A DNA stretch of 64,000 nt from Dichomitus squalens LYAD-421 SS1 (Eukaryota; Basidiomycota; Agaricomycetes; Polyporales; Polyporaceae): NCBI RefSeq assembly GCF_000275845.1, contig NW_006766903.1, positions 131,452-195,451 on the forward strand. Direction: 5' to 3'. This document shows positions 45,991-58,521 of this stretch, piece by piece. The position numbers were made by a program, and so were the translations under genes. The notes under the pieces were generated by a model that did not search any database, had not been told where the DNA came from, and was given only the letters and a program-made list of their open reading frames with translations. Position 1 is the stretch's first letter; each line of letters begins with the position of its first letter.

Positions 45991-46188
45991 AGGTGAGTTG
46001 ATCCTACGCCATGCTATGCTTCAATGCGTTTGAATTATCGAGATGCGTATATGCGCATAGAGTCCGCCGCTAGGATCCCTGGACCCTACCCGACAGGGAT
46101 ACGCAATGTCTGCTATCGCAGCTCAAGTCACTCATCATACGCATTACTATATGTTTGTATGTTCGTAGTCGGCACGGAAGCTATGTAT

Positions 46189-46346
46189 CTCATGATCTCC
46201 CCAATGTCCTTCAGCATGTTCTCCTTCTATCGACGAAGTCTACGCTATGGTTGAGCGGGGCGAAACCTTAAGGTTGAAGCTGACCACGAGAACAAGGGCT
46301 TTGGTCAGATTTCGGATGGAAGTGCCTCGTCAACAGCTTGGTGAGC
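46189..46346 (+). pseudogene. BTB type 2 pseudogene with large internal deletion (unit 4)
   Basis: The first part matches the start of the intact type 2 gene through the 'RGETF' codons (46258-46270). It then jumps directly to the last 28 codons ('LRLKLTTRTRALVRFRMEV..QQLGE'). About 1 kb, including the intron and nearly the whole BTB fold, is missing. The junction falls at a short GAGCT/GACCTT-like similarity between the two sites. The downstream flank is conserved with the other copies to about 46560. Confidence 0.7.
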
Positions 46347-46559
46347 AGCATTGGGAGGTTTGATCCGTCGTTTTTGCAGATAGCTGACATGGTGTCCAGC
46401 AAGTGTTCCTCTTTTGCCCACGTAGCGAGGTCGCTCGGCGCGGGTAGCCTACGACAGACTAGCCTCTCGCCCATGTTCAGCAATGTGTCACGTTAAGGGT
46501 GCTTCAAGATGAATTTGTTGTGTGGCGTGCTACCGTAGCATTGACTTGGGCGCGGCTGA

Positions 46560-47667
46560 AATGGACCCCCTAAAGACATGAGCCGGAATATGTATCGTTT
46601 AGGAACGGCGCTTCGACACGTGGCACGTGCTTATTCTGTCTATAGACCGGGGCGAGACATGATACGACGGCAAAATCTTCTTATACATACCTTGGGGTCA
46701 TCGGAAGTAGCGAGAGAAATATCTGTGATGATGGCGATACACCCTCCGTGGACCACGGTGTTTCGTGGAACAACGCACTGCGGATGCTCCGGTCATGATA
46801 AATCCTCGGAGCAGTCACTACATCGGGCCCGTTCGCGTTCCGCTGTCGGAAAAAGGGCTTTCGACCTATTTATATGAACAGATGTATGGTGACGTCACGG
46901 CAAGTGAACTCGTGTAAATTTGCTATGCATCGCCTTCGGGTCTTGGCCAACGGTGACCATGCAGTGCAAAATAGAGCATCCCGTTTGGATGTGTCGCATA
47001 CTTCGAACTTAGCTTGGATCCTCCTGCGCCCTTGAGGAAGGTCAACTGAAAATGAGTTGAACGCCATTGGAAACCTGATAGGAGTCAAGGACTCTTCCCG
47101 AAGTCCTGCATTTAGCTCCGATTGGAACCGGAGTTTGCCCTGTCAGGTACGATGCCCCCACTGAGTTCCCTCAGGCTAAGCTTCTGTGTATTCGCTCACC
47201 TCGACATCAGTATCATCTTACGTCTCCTCAATCCGCCGAGGTTTGTACTGCCGGTGAGTCGCACAAGGCTCGGACAGAAGCGTCACAAGAGAGCAGTTGC
47301 TACCTAGACACATCAATGAATTTTTCTACATGTTGCCCATAGGAGAAATATGGAAGGTAGACATGAAGACAAGGGCATAGTAACCAAGGCATGTAATCTC
47401 GACCACAGCCCCTCGGCTTGAGTTGTAAATGCTTGGTGATGAATAATCGGTTCCTGTTCTGTGCCGGCATGGGTCCCTTCTGCAATATATGGTTATATGA
47501 ACACACAACGATGAAGCTGAGGCCGTACACAATTTGCGATGTGCTCTTGTTCTTACCGGTTTGAGCATTTGGAGCGTTCAAGCACTGAAGCCCGAAGCAT
47601 GCTGCACTGCGATACATAAGAAGCGTCTGACTTTCAGAACTTGGCGAGTATCCCTTTTCTACACACC
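46560..47667. other. spacer upstream of DUF6534 copy D
   Basis: No recognisable gene or RNA was seen. It should contain the promoter of copy D. Confidence 0.4.
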
Positions 47668-49921
47668 ATGTCTCCCTCACTCTTGACTACTTCGGACCTC
47701 AGCCAGCATATATCTATTGACAGTACCATAGGGGCTTTGCTCGTCGGTACCTTCTCTAGTATCTTGTGAGTGTTTGCGATTATGGGCTCAAGTTCCCTCT
47801 GTCTAATCCATGCGCAGCCTTACTGGAATCACGTACCTACAGGCATGTCAATATTGGCGTTCTTTCACCAAAGACCCGATGCTCTTAAAGATATGGGTAG
47901 GACGATGTGGCTTATGCTATCTGCAAATCTTCGGAGCTGACTTCAGGAGTCCGGTAGGTATGTATGGTTGTGTAAGCTGAAGTCCATATAGCATCTCAGC
48001 TGCGACTCTGATGCTTTTCAAACTGAAGCATACTAGAGACGTTCACTGTCATCCTTGTGATGCATGCGAGGTATCCGTACTACCAGATAATTGCTTGATA
48101 TCCCTGAACGACCGTTTCACTCTACAGTTACTATTATGTAGTCTCGCATTTTGGGACCCCCACATTTTTTGTCACTTCTCCGCTAGTCTGGTAAGTGGCA
48201 CTACAACCCTATGGATTCATTCATTACAGCAATGATGTGTCGATAATCACCCCTAGGTCAGCACGGGTAAGGCGCTTGGAGCTACTCTTTTTCCCGTCGT
48301 GTCGGTTGGCTAAGTGTAATACACTCACAGCTTCTACCGATCGGTGGAGTAAGTCTCATCTTTGACGAAACCTTCTTAAATCGTAGCTCAGAGTGTCATG
48401 GTCAGTTCCTCACAGGATGCACCACCCAGTGGTATGTTTTATGCAACCGTCAACTGGATTTCCTATGACGTAGACTTACGGGATCCTCCTTAACCAGTTT
48501 CTTTGTACGACGTTTATGGATGAGTGAGTCTACCCCTTACTCACCTCAAGTACAATACGCTCATATCCTCCAGTGTCCCCAACGTTCCGTCCGGTGGTGA
48601 TTGCAGCGGTGAGTCCAGAATCTCCCTTGAGTGACAGAGGTAAAGCTGCTTATGAGGCGATCAGGTGCTCATGATCGCAGCATATGGGGGTGGGTGCCTA
48701 TTTCGTGCAATAATTGTCAGATTTGTGGTGAAGTCATTATATCTTGCAGGACTCTATACAGGTATTTGAAACCATTCCGGAACTACGTACATACACATTG
48801 ATACTAGATTAATTGGTAGTTCTCTCTATCAAAATGTGAGTGCCCTTACCGAGAATACGTTGCGCTGAATCATCTGACAGAGTACCCTCAGGTTCCAAGC
48901 ACAGAATATTTTAGAGCTATTTGATCTTTCCGTAAGACATCTATCGCCTTTCATAACATTGACGCAGACCGCATAGAACGACCTCACTCTTCTTGCAGTG
49001 GATGATTACAGCGGGCTCCATCATACAAATGATTGCGGACGTATCTACCACAAGTTCCCTAATCTACGTTTTATACCATCTCCGCACGGGATTCAATACA
49101 AGGTTAGGTAGATTGAAAGCAGCATTTTCCTCCCGATGACTAAGCATATTGCCTTATTCAGAACGGATTCGAAGCTTGATCTCCTCGCGGCATATGCTTT
49201 CAGCACAGGTAAGCTTAATCCGCCTCGTGGTATGTCTGTAGAACTGACCCTGGTGCAGGTTTAGTTACTTGGTACTTGTACAAGTTATATCTAGAGCTTC
49301 AGGGCCCTAACACTAGACTTGCAGTTTGTTCCATGTCTTGAATGTTGTGGCCGTATGTATGTCTCTTCAACAAATGTGTCACTCACTGAAAAACGCACCG
49401 ATGCTCCTAGGCGACGGTATGGCCACATGACCTCATCTGGGTCACGCCTGCCTGTACTTTGGTCAAGTGTACGCATTCAGCACAATCAACCATGATATTG
49501 TTTGGTCATAACTGCTAACTCCCTATCAATTGCATACAGTATACGCAAACAATCTCCTTACAGCGTGAGCATAGTTGGTTTCTTGTACTAGCCCAGAAGC
49601 ACTGACAAACCTGCAGTCTCAACTCACGTAAAGCTCTAGGGATTATGGATAGCGACGACAGAGTTACAGCATACTCCTGGTCTAGTCGGAGATTCATTCG
49701 TGGGCTCACCATGTCAACGGTAAGTCCGTTATCCTTGCCATGTTTCCTCGTCCGGATCAAGTCTGAGAAGCGACGGTCAATGAAAGCTGGGCCGAAACAA
49801 GCCCTGTGCCGCCCCGCCACCGCCTGTGGAAATGAAGATCACTCGGCATACTATCTCGAAAGTGCACTTGGACACCTCTCAGAGGCCTGAAGCTGAGATT
49901 CCTTCCGTGCATGAAGTATGA
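47668..49921 (+). CDS. DUF6534 multi-pass membrane protein (copy D, intact)
   Basis: Twenty-two exons give 337 aa. The plan equals copy A except that exon 3 (47947-47957) is 11 nt instead of 14, losing one codon, and the first and last exons differ in length. Marks are 'DSTIGALLVGTFSSI', 'YLQACQYWRSFTKDP', 'SYYYVVSHFGTPTFFV', 'FFVRRLWM', 'GSIIQMIADVSTTSS', 'HLRTGFNTRTDSKLDLLAAY' and 'LNSRKALG'. The last exon must start at 49787 (acceptor ATGAAAG) to give 'PPPPVEMKI', which lines up with 'HPPMELKI' of copy A. It ends 'SVHEV'. Sequence and tail make it the closest relative of copy A. The family function is unknown. Confidence 0.91.
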
Positions 49922-50568
49922 AGACCGGAGTCGTGCATCTTCCACACATCCCGCATCATATCCGGCAGACTGTTCTCATCTGCAGCGTGGTCCGGTGCGG
50001 GCAAGAAACTAGACGACCACGTCTTGGTATATTTAGCTGTAGAGATACGAAAAACCTCAATGCTTTGGTCTGTACAAGAGCTTGAAAGCCTGCTTCGTCA
50101 AAAGGGCAGTTCCCAATTTCCAGTGGAATAGCGTTCGCGCTACCTCCGTCTTCCCAGCCGCTATGCGTGAGAACCTTGTATCTCTCAGAAGTCTCTCGTC
50201 ACCTCTCCCAATATACGAAACCCTTAAGTGGAGAATGCAAACCCGCGTGAGACGCCATAACCGACTCACGCTGCTTGCCAAAGGACACTGGGCGACAACA
50301 TGGGCGTTCATATCATAATTCGCTTCGTTCGCCTAGTCCTACAGAGTCCCAAACAGAGATGTCTAGCGTGCCATCGAATCAGCCATGCATTCATCCCAAA
50401 GAGGGCATGCTCGCCGTCGCTTTCAGTTGAAAGTCCTCCATAACAACAAAGCGCAGATCAGAACATTCTCACAAAGCGATCAGCCCGAGCCGCACAAGTA
50501 CACATCATGACTAGCGGAAAGTCTGCAAAGTAACTTTACGAAGGTCCCTAACCAGCGTCCGCATCCAC

Positions 50569-51542
50569 TCACCAGCCCGGCACCTCGATATCGAAAATCT
50601 CGGGGTGTCGCTCCCAGATTTCACGCCTCACCTGCCCTTCTTGCTCCTGCACCATCTTGTAGCACTTCCTTCACGGATTCGTACCCCGGTTCTGACATGT
50701 CGAAGACACACGCGAGGTGTAGACGCGCGAAGCTGCGGCGATGGAGGCGGCGATGAGTGCGTTTGTGATCCCGAAGCAGCGGCTGAGGTCTTCTGGCGAA
50801 AGCACTTCGCGCGAGCCGTCCTCTCGCTCAAAGCCCTTGGTGATTGACGCGCCTAGTGTGCAGCAGACAACGTACGCAGTGGGGAGAAGCTTCGCTTCGC
50901 CAATGAAACGTGAGAGGTTTACCACACCTACAGCATGCTCCATAGAGAAGGTGTGAGGACCGTAGCAATCCAAGGGGGACCGGCCCTCCTCAAATCTGCT
51001 TAGGGGCACTCTCCCAGATACGCGATGAAGTACTCGACAAGCTTCGTGGTTTGGTATTTATGGCCTAGACGGATTGAAGCGGAAAGCTCGTCAAAACTAA
51101 GGACCATGGGAGCGAACGGGCTATCGCCCGCGCCGGGGATCAATTGTCATGGAATATCTGAGCGGAAAAATAGTATCACCCACTCCAAGTTAGCTTTAAG
51201 GATGTATATGCGGAAGACGTGACGAAGGTCGTAGGACGAATCGGTGAGATGGACTACGGGACATTGGGTGCCTTGTGTAGTCGTTTCCGGGGGTTGCGGG
51301 AGAGAGAACATATCCTTGAACACAGGCGAGTGTTCGGCGAGGATGCCCTTTAAAATCCGGAACTCTACTGCGCCAGCAACAAGGACGATGTTACCGTCTT
51401 CGAACCAGAACTCCTCGTCTCTGCTCCGTTCTTCAGGTGCTGACACCATTTTGTCTGAAGCCTCCGCGCTCGAGCGGCCTTCAACTTCCTCTCCGGCATC
51501 TTCGAGTCTTGCCCTTTTGCTGGGAACGCTTTCCGTTGACAT
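50569..51542 (-). pseudogene. BTB type 1 pseudogene (recent)
   Basis: Exon 1 is intact ('SKRARLED', 'FWFEDGNIVLVAGAVEFRIL', 'HSPVFKDMFSLPQPP'), and exon 2 begins normally after a GTGGGT...GATAG intron ('FDELSASIRLGHKYQTTKLV'). A frame change then occurs just after 'FIAYLGECP' (near 51008). A 26 nt GTATCT...AGCAG intron would bridge it but is too short. An in-frame TGA lies before the C-terminal 'KCYKMVQEQEG..EIWERHPEIFDIEV' block. Two independent lesions argue for a pseudogene. Most of the sequence is still well kept, so inactivation is recent. Confidence 0.75.
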
Positions 51543-52387
51543 AACAAGCAAGATGAGAGGATATGTCCAGACACTAGTAGAATGAAGCGAGCGAGTCGAC
51601 GCGAAGCTGCCTGCGAGGACGTTCGGCGAATGGACCAGGGCCCACGTGGCATGACGTCATCCTCCTCGGCCTTGGCCGGCGGGCAGCAGCAGTCTTCCGT
51701 CCTCCCAGGACAGGTCTTGAAATCAACCGCTATCTACACTTTGGTCTCTCTCATCTACATGAGGCCTCGTCTTCATCCTGTCCGTCTGCAACTCCATTCA
51801 CGTACATCCCTCGGCTTGGATATCGAGCAGCCGTTCCGGAGCAGTGCACTAGCACAGTCGTTGCTCGGACGCGTCTGGAGCGAGGAAGACGATAGGGCAG
51901 AGATAGGTCAGGTGGGATTGCAGCTTCGGCGGAGGAGGAGCGACTGAACGCCGCAAAGGTGTTCCGTCAGAACCATGAGAAATGTAATGTTGCGTTTGAG
52001 AACAGGTTAAGAGACTAGAGCGGGCGTGCGCAGAGTTTGACGGGGGACGCGAGGGAGAGGTGGCATGAACAGCTGGCTTGCGAGCTTCGAAAGCCCTAGC
52101 GGCAGCCCAAACTCAGGGTCCTTATTGTTGGGCATTTCCTAAGAGAACTACTGTTTCAGACAGATTGGCAATCCAACATCTACACAAATCATGCTAGTCG
52201 TTCCGGGCAACTTGAACGCGAGGTTGGACTTACGCTTCAGGGTCGTTCCAGAGCTATGTCACCACGGCGCGTGGAATTTGGCGTGACGCACTCCTCTCCT
52301 CATAAGATAGTTGCATAAATAAGGTGCACAATAAGCCTCGCTGCGTCCCACTCGCTGCACCAGCGTCCAAGATATGGTCGACCTCGA
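51543..52387. other. spacer, nothing recognised
   Basis: The region lies between the broken BTB gene and the 3' end of the first gene of the membrane-protein array. Several short ORFs were seen; none has family features. Confidence 0.4.
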
Positions 52388-54065
52388 TTACAGCCAGGCG
52401 CGGCAACTCATGCGTACGATAACCATCGTACCTCGTTTAGATGGTACGACGATAGGGAAAGCTAGTCGATCGTGAAGAACTTGAGTAAGATTTGTGCCTA
52501 CTGCTGCCAGAAAACGCACCTGCGGCGACCTCGGCGACTGCTGCGCATCATCAGCTCGCAAGGTCTCTTCGTCCACCATCTTCTCGGTGGCATGCAACAT
52601 ATCATCTGCGGATAACGCGATACTCTCACTGTCTGACATCGTCGACACGGACACATGTATGGCGATGGGACTCGACAGAGGTGAGGAGTTATGGTGGTTC
52701 CGCCGCTCGACGTCGAGGGTGGGAACTGCCGGCGTCGAGAACCCTGGGATCTGACAGGAGCTTCCGTTCAGTTGGTACATGGAGCGCCGAGGTTGGTCCG
52801 AGGGCGCGTTCGACGATGCCGCATTGATGGATATCCGCATGACAATCAGCAAGAACACGATGCCCTGTCATCCGCAGCAGCGGGAGCAATGCGTCTTGTG
52901 TCAGCTCGTATCATCTTGGAAGCCCAAAAGACATCTGGGAATCAAGATGGAAGGTACGCACAATCACGGATGGAAAAACGCTGTGCAGCGCTGGGAATGC
53001 AATGGCCGGGCTCGTGAACGAGGTGGCCGCCAGTGAGATGGATGCGACGGAGTAGATGGCAGCAGATTGGAGGATGGATTCAAAGACTCTCCACTTGACG
53101 CCGCGAGATGAGTCTCGAGTGTTGGCATCCCGCGTTCCGACAGACGACGAGAGAATGCGTCCCATAATGAGTGCTATGAGAGCGATGTTAATAGAAAATG
53201 GACGACGCTGGTGAGCGATGCAGCCCACCTGTGGACAGGAGATTGGTGACTGCGGAGATGATGAAAAAAGCCTGCACAAGAGCATCCACGCATGACACAG
53301 TGTCCGCTTGCAGGCTACTCATCATGACCGGACCAGAGAGAGAGATGTAGTATCCTATGACTAGCAGCCTATCAACCTCACAACCGACCATTTGAGGAGC
53401 AGTTAGGACGTACAGATCTCCCCGACTAGCAAAATGACAGGGAGCACAATGACACGTGTAGAGCGATCCCAAACCATGTATGCTCTATACGCCTGTTTGA
53501 GAGTGTCAGAAGTGGAGAGTACGAGGGGACGGATACTCTATAAGGGGTCGACCGACCATAAAACCATCTCCGACGAGTACCTGAGTCACATAGATCCCAA
53601 ATTTCGCTGCACCGAGGGTGCTGCTCAAGGCATTCCAACCATCGAAGACTAGAGACATCCGCTCAACGTCACCACCTCTCGTCACGAAACTGTTAAGAAC
53701 AACGTGCACATCTAGGGCTGCATGCTTTTAATCGTAATTTGAGCTGGGTCTGAGCCTGATGTTAGATATAGAGAATCACTCACTACAAGAGCGAGCATGA
53801 ACATAAGCGTGCTCGCCACGAACAGGACGATGTTCCGGGCTGATCCGCCGAGTACCTTGTCCCGGAGTAACAGGATCCACACGCAAATTCCGTATGTGAC
53901 ACCGAATACCCCGAAGAGGAGTGACTCGATGAAGAAAGCCACTAAGCCCGAGGTCAGTGTCGACTGAGCTATAGCGGCCTGGACGGGAAGTCAGTAGCGG
54001 ACGGTTTACAAAGTGTAGAGTAGATTACATACCATAGGATCGCTCGAAGCGCTGCGGCTATCCAT
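52388..54065 (-). CDS. multi-pass (7-TM-like) membrane protein, array member E
   Basis: Seven exons (54033-54065, 53780-53978, 53557-53711, 53427-53492, 53229-53376, 52962-53173, 52388-52864) give 429 aa. Helices are seen at 'FFIESLLFGVFGVTYGICVW', 'IVLFVASTLMFMLAL', 'GIYVTQVLVGDGFM', 'RVIVLPVILL', 'AFFIISAVTNLLSTG', 'ESILQSAAIYSVASISLA' and 'GIVFLLIVMRISI'. 'GDGFM' followed by 'YRAYMVW' is the hallmark shared with the other array members and with a large Agaricomycete family I cannot name. The C-terminal tail is long and Ser-rich. The splice between exons 4 and 5 differs from the siblings: the expected 79 nt exon would run into a stop, so a 50 nt intron with GTCGGG...TGTGAG is proposed. That makes integrity uncertain. 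Confidence 0.68.
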
Positions 54066-55120
54066 AACAACAGAGGGTGCAATTGACGGCGGGCCAACGT
54101 GGACGAAGACGAGCTCCAGAGGACTAGAACCCTGCGTCGTGGGTTATATCTCGAGCGACAAGTCGCCTATCACCACTACAAGGTTGTGACAGCTATTCGT
54201 GAGCAACGCGAAGGGAAGCTATAGGGGTGTGGTCATTTTCCACAGCCTTGTCTAGTTCCCTTCAGCTACGGTCACGGTCTCAGAGCGCGACTTGGGTCAT
54301 GCCGTCACTGGGACCTCCTCGGCGAGGGTCCTCATCGAGAAGACTCAAGAAGTGATCGAGCCTACAAGACATCCTGTATACCGGAGTAACTGCTACATGC
54401 AAGAATTCCTCCTAAGTGACATGAAGTCAGAGGCATAGCAGAAACGCCCAAGCACGCGAAGACATTACTATCTGGTTCCAAGCGGGTGTAGGGCAGCGCC
54501 ACATTCCGTACTGACCGCATCTCTGATCCAGTGCGATCTGTCGAGGACATTCAGTTACTGAGCTATGCGAGCAGAGCATACTGACAGGGTTGCCTACAAT
54601 GGATGTGCCACCGACCAATGTTGGAAAGACCGCAGGTAGCATGGATGAACGTGGCGGTTACTATTGGTAGGAGCCGTGATCGCTGTCTGCTAAGAGCGTG
54701 GGAACGCACAGGGTTTATCAGGCGCTGATACCTGGGAGGGATCACCGGGCTCACCGACTCTGGGCTATGCACTACCCGCTGCGCACAATGGGGAATTACA
54801 AGTCTCCCGACTGATGTCCGGGTGGAAATGGAAAGGGCTGGGAGAATCCACTTGTACGCGGCTTCGTCCTCGTAGGTCGCGCCATGTACTTAGCAACTTA
54901 GTCCGGAGTGTTCGGGAAGGTGATGGTCGCATCGACATGAAACCGATAGATACAGCGAGGGGTTTTCGAAGAACAAAAAGGAGCGTATAGTTTTATCCAA
55001 AGACCCAGGCTCATAGACGTCATTCCAACACAATTTAGTCTTCACTTCAACGATGCACACCCTGTATGAGAATATCGTGAGTATTTCTGCCAGCGACGTA
55101 AGATGTCACCTACTCTGCTA
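54066..55120. other. spacer between array members E and F
   Basis: No gene is supported. It should include the promoter of member E and the 3' end of member F. Confidence 0.4.
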
Positions 55121-56510
55121 TTAAACGACACCTGGATTCTCTTCAACGACATATTTTTCGTCTTTCCCTTTTGCAGACGAAGCTGAAGAATGGGGACCAC
55201 ATGACGACATGCTCCCATGGTCAGACGTGCGTGAGACCGACACATGTATCGCAATGGGAAGCGCTGAGTAGTCCTCGATATCATCCACCGTGATAGGCAG
55301 ACTTGGGCATGACTGAATGCGAGGTCCATTGTAGTTCATCTCCAGCGCTGAGGGTCGAGGGCTTTCCTGGACTGTGCTGAGGCAGATCCTTGCTACTGCA
55401 ATAGTGAACACGATCGCCTAGGCCAATGATTAGATACATTGTAGAAATAGCAGCGGAGAGAGAACACACCACCGTCGGTGGGAAAATGTAGTGACTGGCG
55501 CTCAGTCCCAAAGGGCTTACAAAGGAGTTGACGGTAAAGCATATCGCTGATATGGTGAACACGGCGGCGGACTGCACGATAGATTTGGCAACGCGCCATC
55601 GGACCGTACGAAGCCGGAATCCATCAGGTCGGTACTCCGAGACTTCCCCACGTGAGCTCCACAGGGGCCTCATGACCAACACTGCAAAAGCATCATTTAA
55701 CGGTCCCTTGAATGGAAACGAACTTGTCCTTTCAAGATAGCGTACCAGTTGCCAATGCGTTTGTCACAACAGCGATGACAAGGTATGCCTGCAGAAAGGC
55801 GTGGAATCTGGCGGGAGGAGATAGTTGGCCAATCGCGAGGGAAGAGAATCCCAATGCTGGGTAGTATATGTCGACTTAGAATATGATCCTAGTCTTCAGG
55901 AATATCTGTGGCGCCTACCAACTTCTCCAGTGAGAAGGATCACTGGCCACGCAATTATATAGCATGAATTATTCCAAATAATGAACGCGCGATAGATCTT
56001 TGGAAAATTGAGTTGATGGTAATTTCTAGATAAAGCTCTTCGGTTACGTACCATGAAAGAGTCGCCAATAAAGGTCTGTAGAATATAAATGGTGAGTTTG
56101 GCGAAGCCCAGTTTCGTTTGCCCGTTCCAAGTAGTGATCCCTTTGGCCAAGGTTGCAACATCGACTCCTCTCAAGAGCCCACTTTGCACTAAGATGTCAA
56201 GATCGATCACCAGATGCTAAAGCATAGAAGTAAGGTATGGAAGAAGGACTCGAGGATATGATATATCACGTACTAATATCGCCAGAACAAACATGACAGC
56301 ACTGGCACCAATCAGGAGAATGTCCCGCTTTGACCGAGCATGTGGTGATGATCTAGAAAGAAATTGCCACACAATCACAGCATAGAGTGCAATGAAGCCA
56401 CCGCAAAGTAGTGTCTCTACAAGCAGGCATCCCAAGGCAAGACGAACAGACGACATTTCACTTGCAATCTGAAGGTCGATGCCATCCGTATCAGTATCGT
56501 GACGCATCAT
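55121..56510 (-). CDS. multi-pass (7-TM-like) membrane protein, array member F (intact)
   Basis: Six exons (56274-56510, 56052-56216, 55919-55997, 55746-55856, 55470-55681, 55121-55417) join to 366 aa. Helices include 'LLVETLLCGGFIALYAVIVW', 'LLIGASAVMFVLAILHLVID', 'LTIYILQTFIGDSFM', 'CYIIAWPVILLTG', 'FLQAYLVIAVVTNALATG', 'SIVQSAAVFTISAICFTV' and 'AIVFTIAVARICL'. 'IGDSFM' then 'IYRAFIIW' is the shared family motif. The 79 and 212 nt exons are the same size as in sibling genes. All introns are GT-AG. The tail is hydrophilic with acidic and Ser-rich parts. No enzymatic residue can be named; a receptor- or channel-like role would be guesswork. Confidence 0.87.
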
Positions 56511-58521
56511 CCTACATAGTACGCACCTCAGAGATAGACATGCCGGAAACGAGTCTCACACAAGGGTTGGGGGAGAACCGGAAAGGCTCTATCTCACTAC
56601 ACCTTGGAGCGAGATTGAGCTGAAGTCGACACGCACAAGTGCTGGTTAATAAGTGTCGGAAACCAGTGCTATGATCGATGACGAGCCCATGCATCAATAT
56701 CTGTATATGGGGTAGCACAGCAGTGCTCTTGGCAAGGGGAAAACGCAATGGATATCAGACCGGGAAACTTCGTCACTGGGAAGCCATCGTACCAAAGAAG
56801 GTGGCCGTGGGCGGCCTAATGCCTACTATGGCACTAGGCGGCGAGATTGGAGTGAGGGAAATCTAAACACATCTTGTCCTGAGAGCCCCACTGGCATTTT
56901 ACCTTGAGAACGTAAAGGGGAAGATCTTCCGGCGTCCGGGAGAGCTGTCCTGTTATGGGGAGCTAAACTAGGGACCAGGATGCGGCATGATAGAACTCGC
57001 TCAGGGCATCGAAGGGTGTTTCTCTTGAACCTATCAGCAAACGATGAGATACTTGAGTCGAGCGTACCTATCAGAAATGGCCTCTTATCTCGTCGAACAG
57101 GTGGCTGTTGGACTGACGCAGGAGAGTATTGAAGGCGACCCGGAGGTGAGTAATCAATGCATTTCCGCATGTATAGAGCATAAGGGTGATGCACGCTAGC
57201 ATCTGACTCCACATACAAATCGCTGACCATCGAGACGTCTTGCTTTACCAGGTCATCGAGCGTGGGCTGCTCCGAGTCGGGGGGTCGGGTTATATTGTGC
57301 TTCTATATGTGGAAGTAAGTACCTTATGAACAAGGCGACGATTTTCTCCGATGCTGATACTCTCGTGTCCTAGTTGAACTTCTTGGCAGTAGGTTCGATC
57401 ACAGGTAGGAAGAAATAACAAGTCAATGGTCCGACATCCGTGGAGTTGAAGCCGATACTTGAGTCTTGATTGAGGGAGAGGTAGGACAAAGTGTGGTCTT
57501 CATCTTACTCCGGCGTAGGAACGCCAGGACAAGTCCGGCTACGAAGGTGTGGTAGGCTTGACTATCTATACATGCTGTGCTTGCGTTTGGCGTGCCTCAG
57601 TGGACGACAGAGGGGAGACCGAGCCAGGCAATAAGGCGACCGCATTCCGACTGGGTCCAATGAACGCACTCAAGGTCTCAGGCGGCGAAAGCTGTGTACT
57701 GGGTGGGTGTTCGGATATGAAGCAGTTCAGCAGCTCACAATAGCACGTCCTTCTGGTCGGTGTGGGGAGGACTTCCAAATAAGGGTCCTGGCTTGAGTCG
57801 GATCACGGGCCCACAACATGACGCCCTCGACCTCGCGCTTCAACACCGCAGTCTCAGAAGGGAATTTTTGGCAGATGTGTGATCTGGGGTCTACAAGCAC
57901 TAACATGATGAGAGAATCAGGATATTGACACTGCTGATGAGAGCTACGCGTCCACTGTCCGATGGCGTGGCTACATGCACTTATTGTTCGCTCACACTCT
58001 CAAGTCAATACGTATTCCGCCTGCGCTCAAGGCTTTATAACGCTTATTGAAAGCCTAGGTTGCGTTCGAGGACACCAAGACAGACACTGTCTTGAAATGC
58101 CTGTGAACGATGTCCACGCGCAGACACAAAGCGTCTATGATCCCAAATCAGTGCCGGTATGACAGTCTGAACGTAGTTTATACATCCACCAGATCGAGGT
58201 CATAGGCGATGCGTCTGGCCGATCCCACATTGGGAGTTGACGGATGTGTTTGAGGATGCAGCCTTTGTTGCGGACGTGATGCGCACGATGGTGCTAGCTC
58301 ACGAGATGTGCGACATCTGCTCTTCAGAAGGGCACCCACGCTATGGTTATTTTTGTGGTCAATGGAGCGCTGCGGAACGCCGTTTCCGTCTCGTATTCAT
58401 GCCGGTGAGCTGGCTTGATTCAGATCTTGGTGCTGAACGCGTACGTCAAGCTGTCGACTGACGTCCAAGGGTGACACCTACTACGAAGACAATTGGAACT
58501 TGTGACGTCATAAGTGCATGA
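56511..58521. other. spacer, no supported gene
   Basis: A minus-strand ORF of 134 codons (56826-57230) and a plus-strand ORF of about 75 codons ending at 58461 ('MCDICSSEGHPRYGYFCG') were examined. Neither could be assigned or extended. A run resembling spliced micro-exons near 57285-57405 is too short to interpret. Confidence 0.35.

Larger units (their letters stand above)
12500..49950 (+). repeat. segmental repeat: four copies of [BTB type 1 - BTB type 2 - DUF6534]
   Basis: The same order and strand of three gene families recurs four times: 12.6-18.0, 20.8-27.4, 29.6-36.1 and 43.7-49.9 kb. Unit 2 lacks a recognisable type 1 BTB copy. Units 2, 3 and 4 share the R1 sequence on the left, and 2, 3 and 4 also share noncoding DNA downstream of the type 2 BTB gene (around 23060, 31750 and 46470). 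DUF6534 copies 2 and 3 share a GC splice donor and a C-terminal tail and look like the youngest pair. The DUF6534 genes are mostly conserved while BTB copies decay. Boundaries are approximate. Confidence 0.8.

Noticed and set aside
58237..58461. Plus-strand ORF with a Cys motif ('CDICSSEGHPRYGYFC')
   Set aside because: Starts at TTG, is short, and no zinc-finger spacing or neighbouring exon supports a gene.
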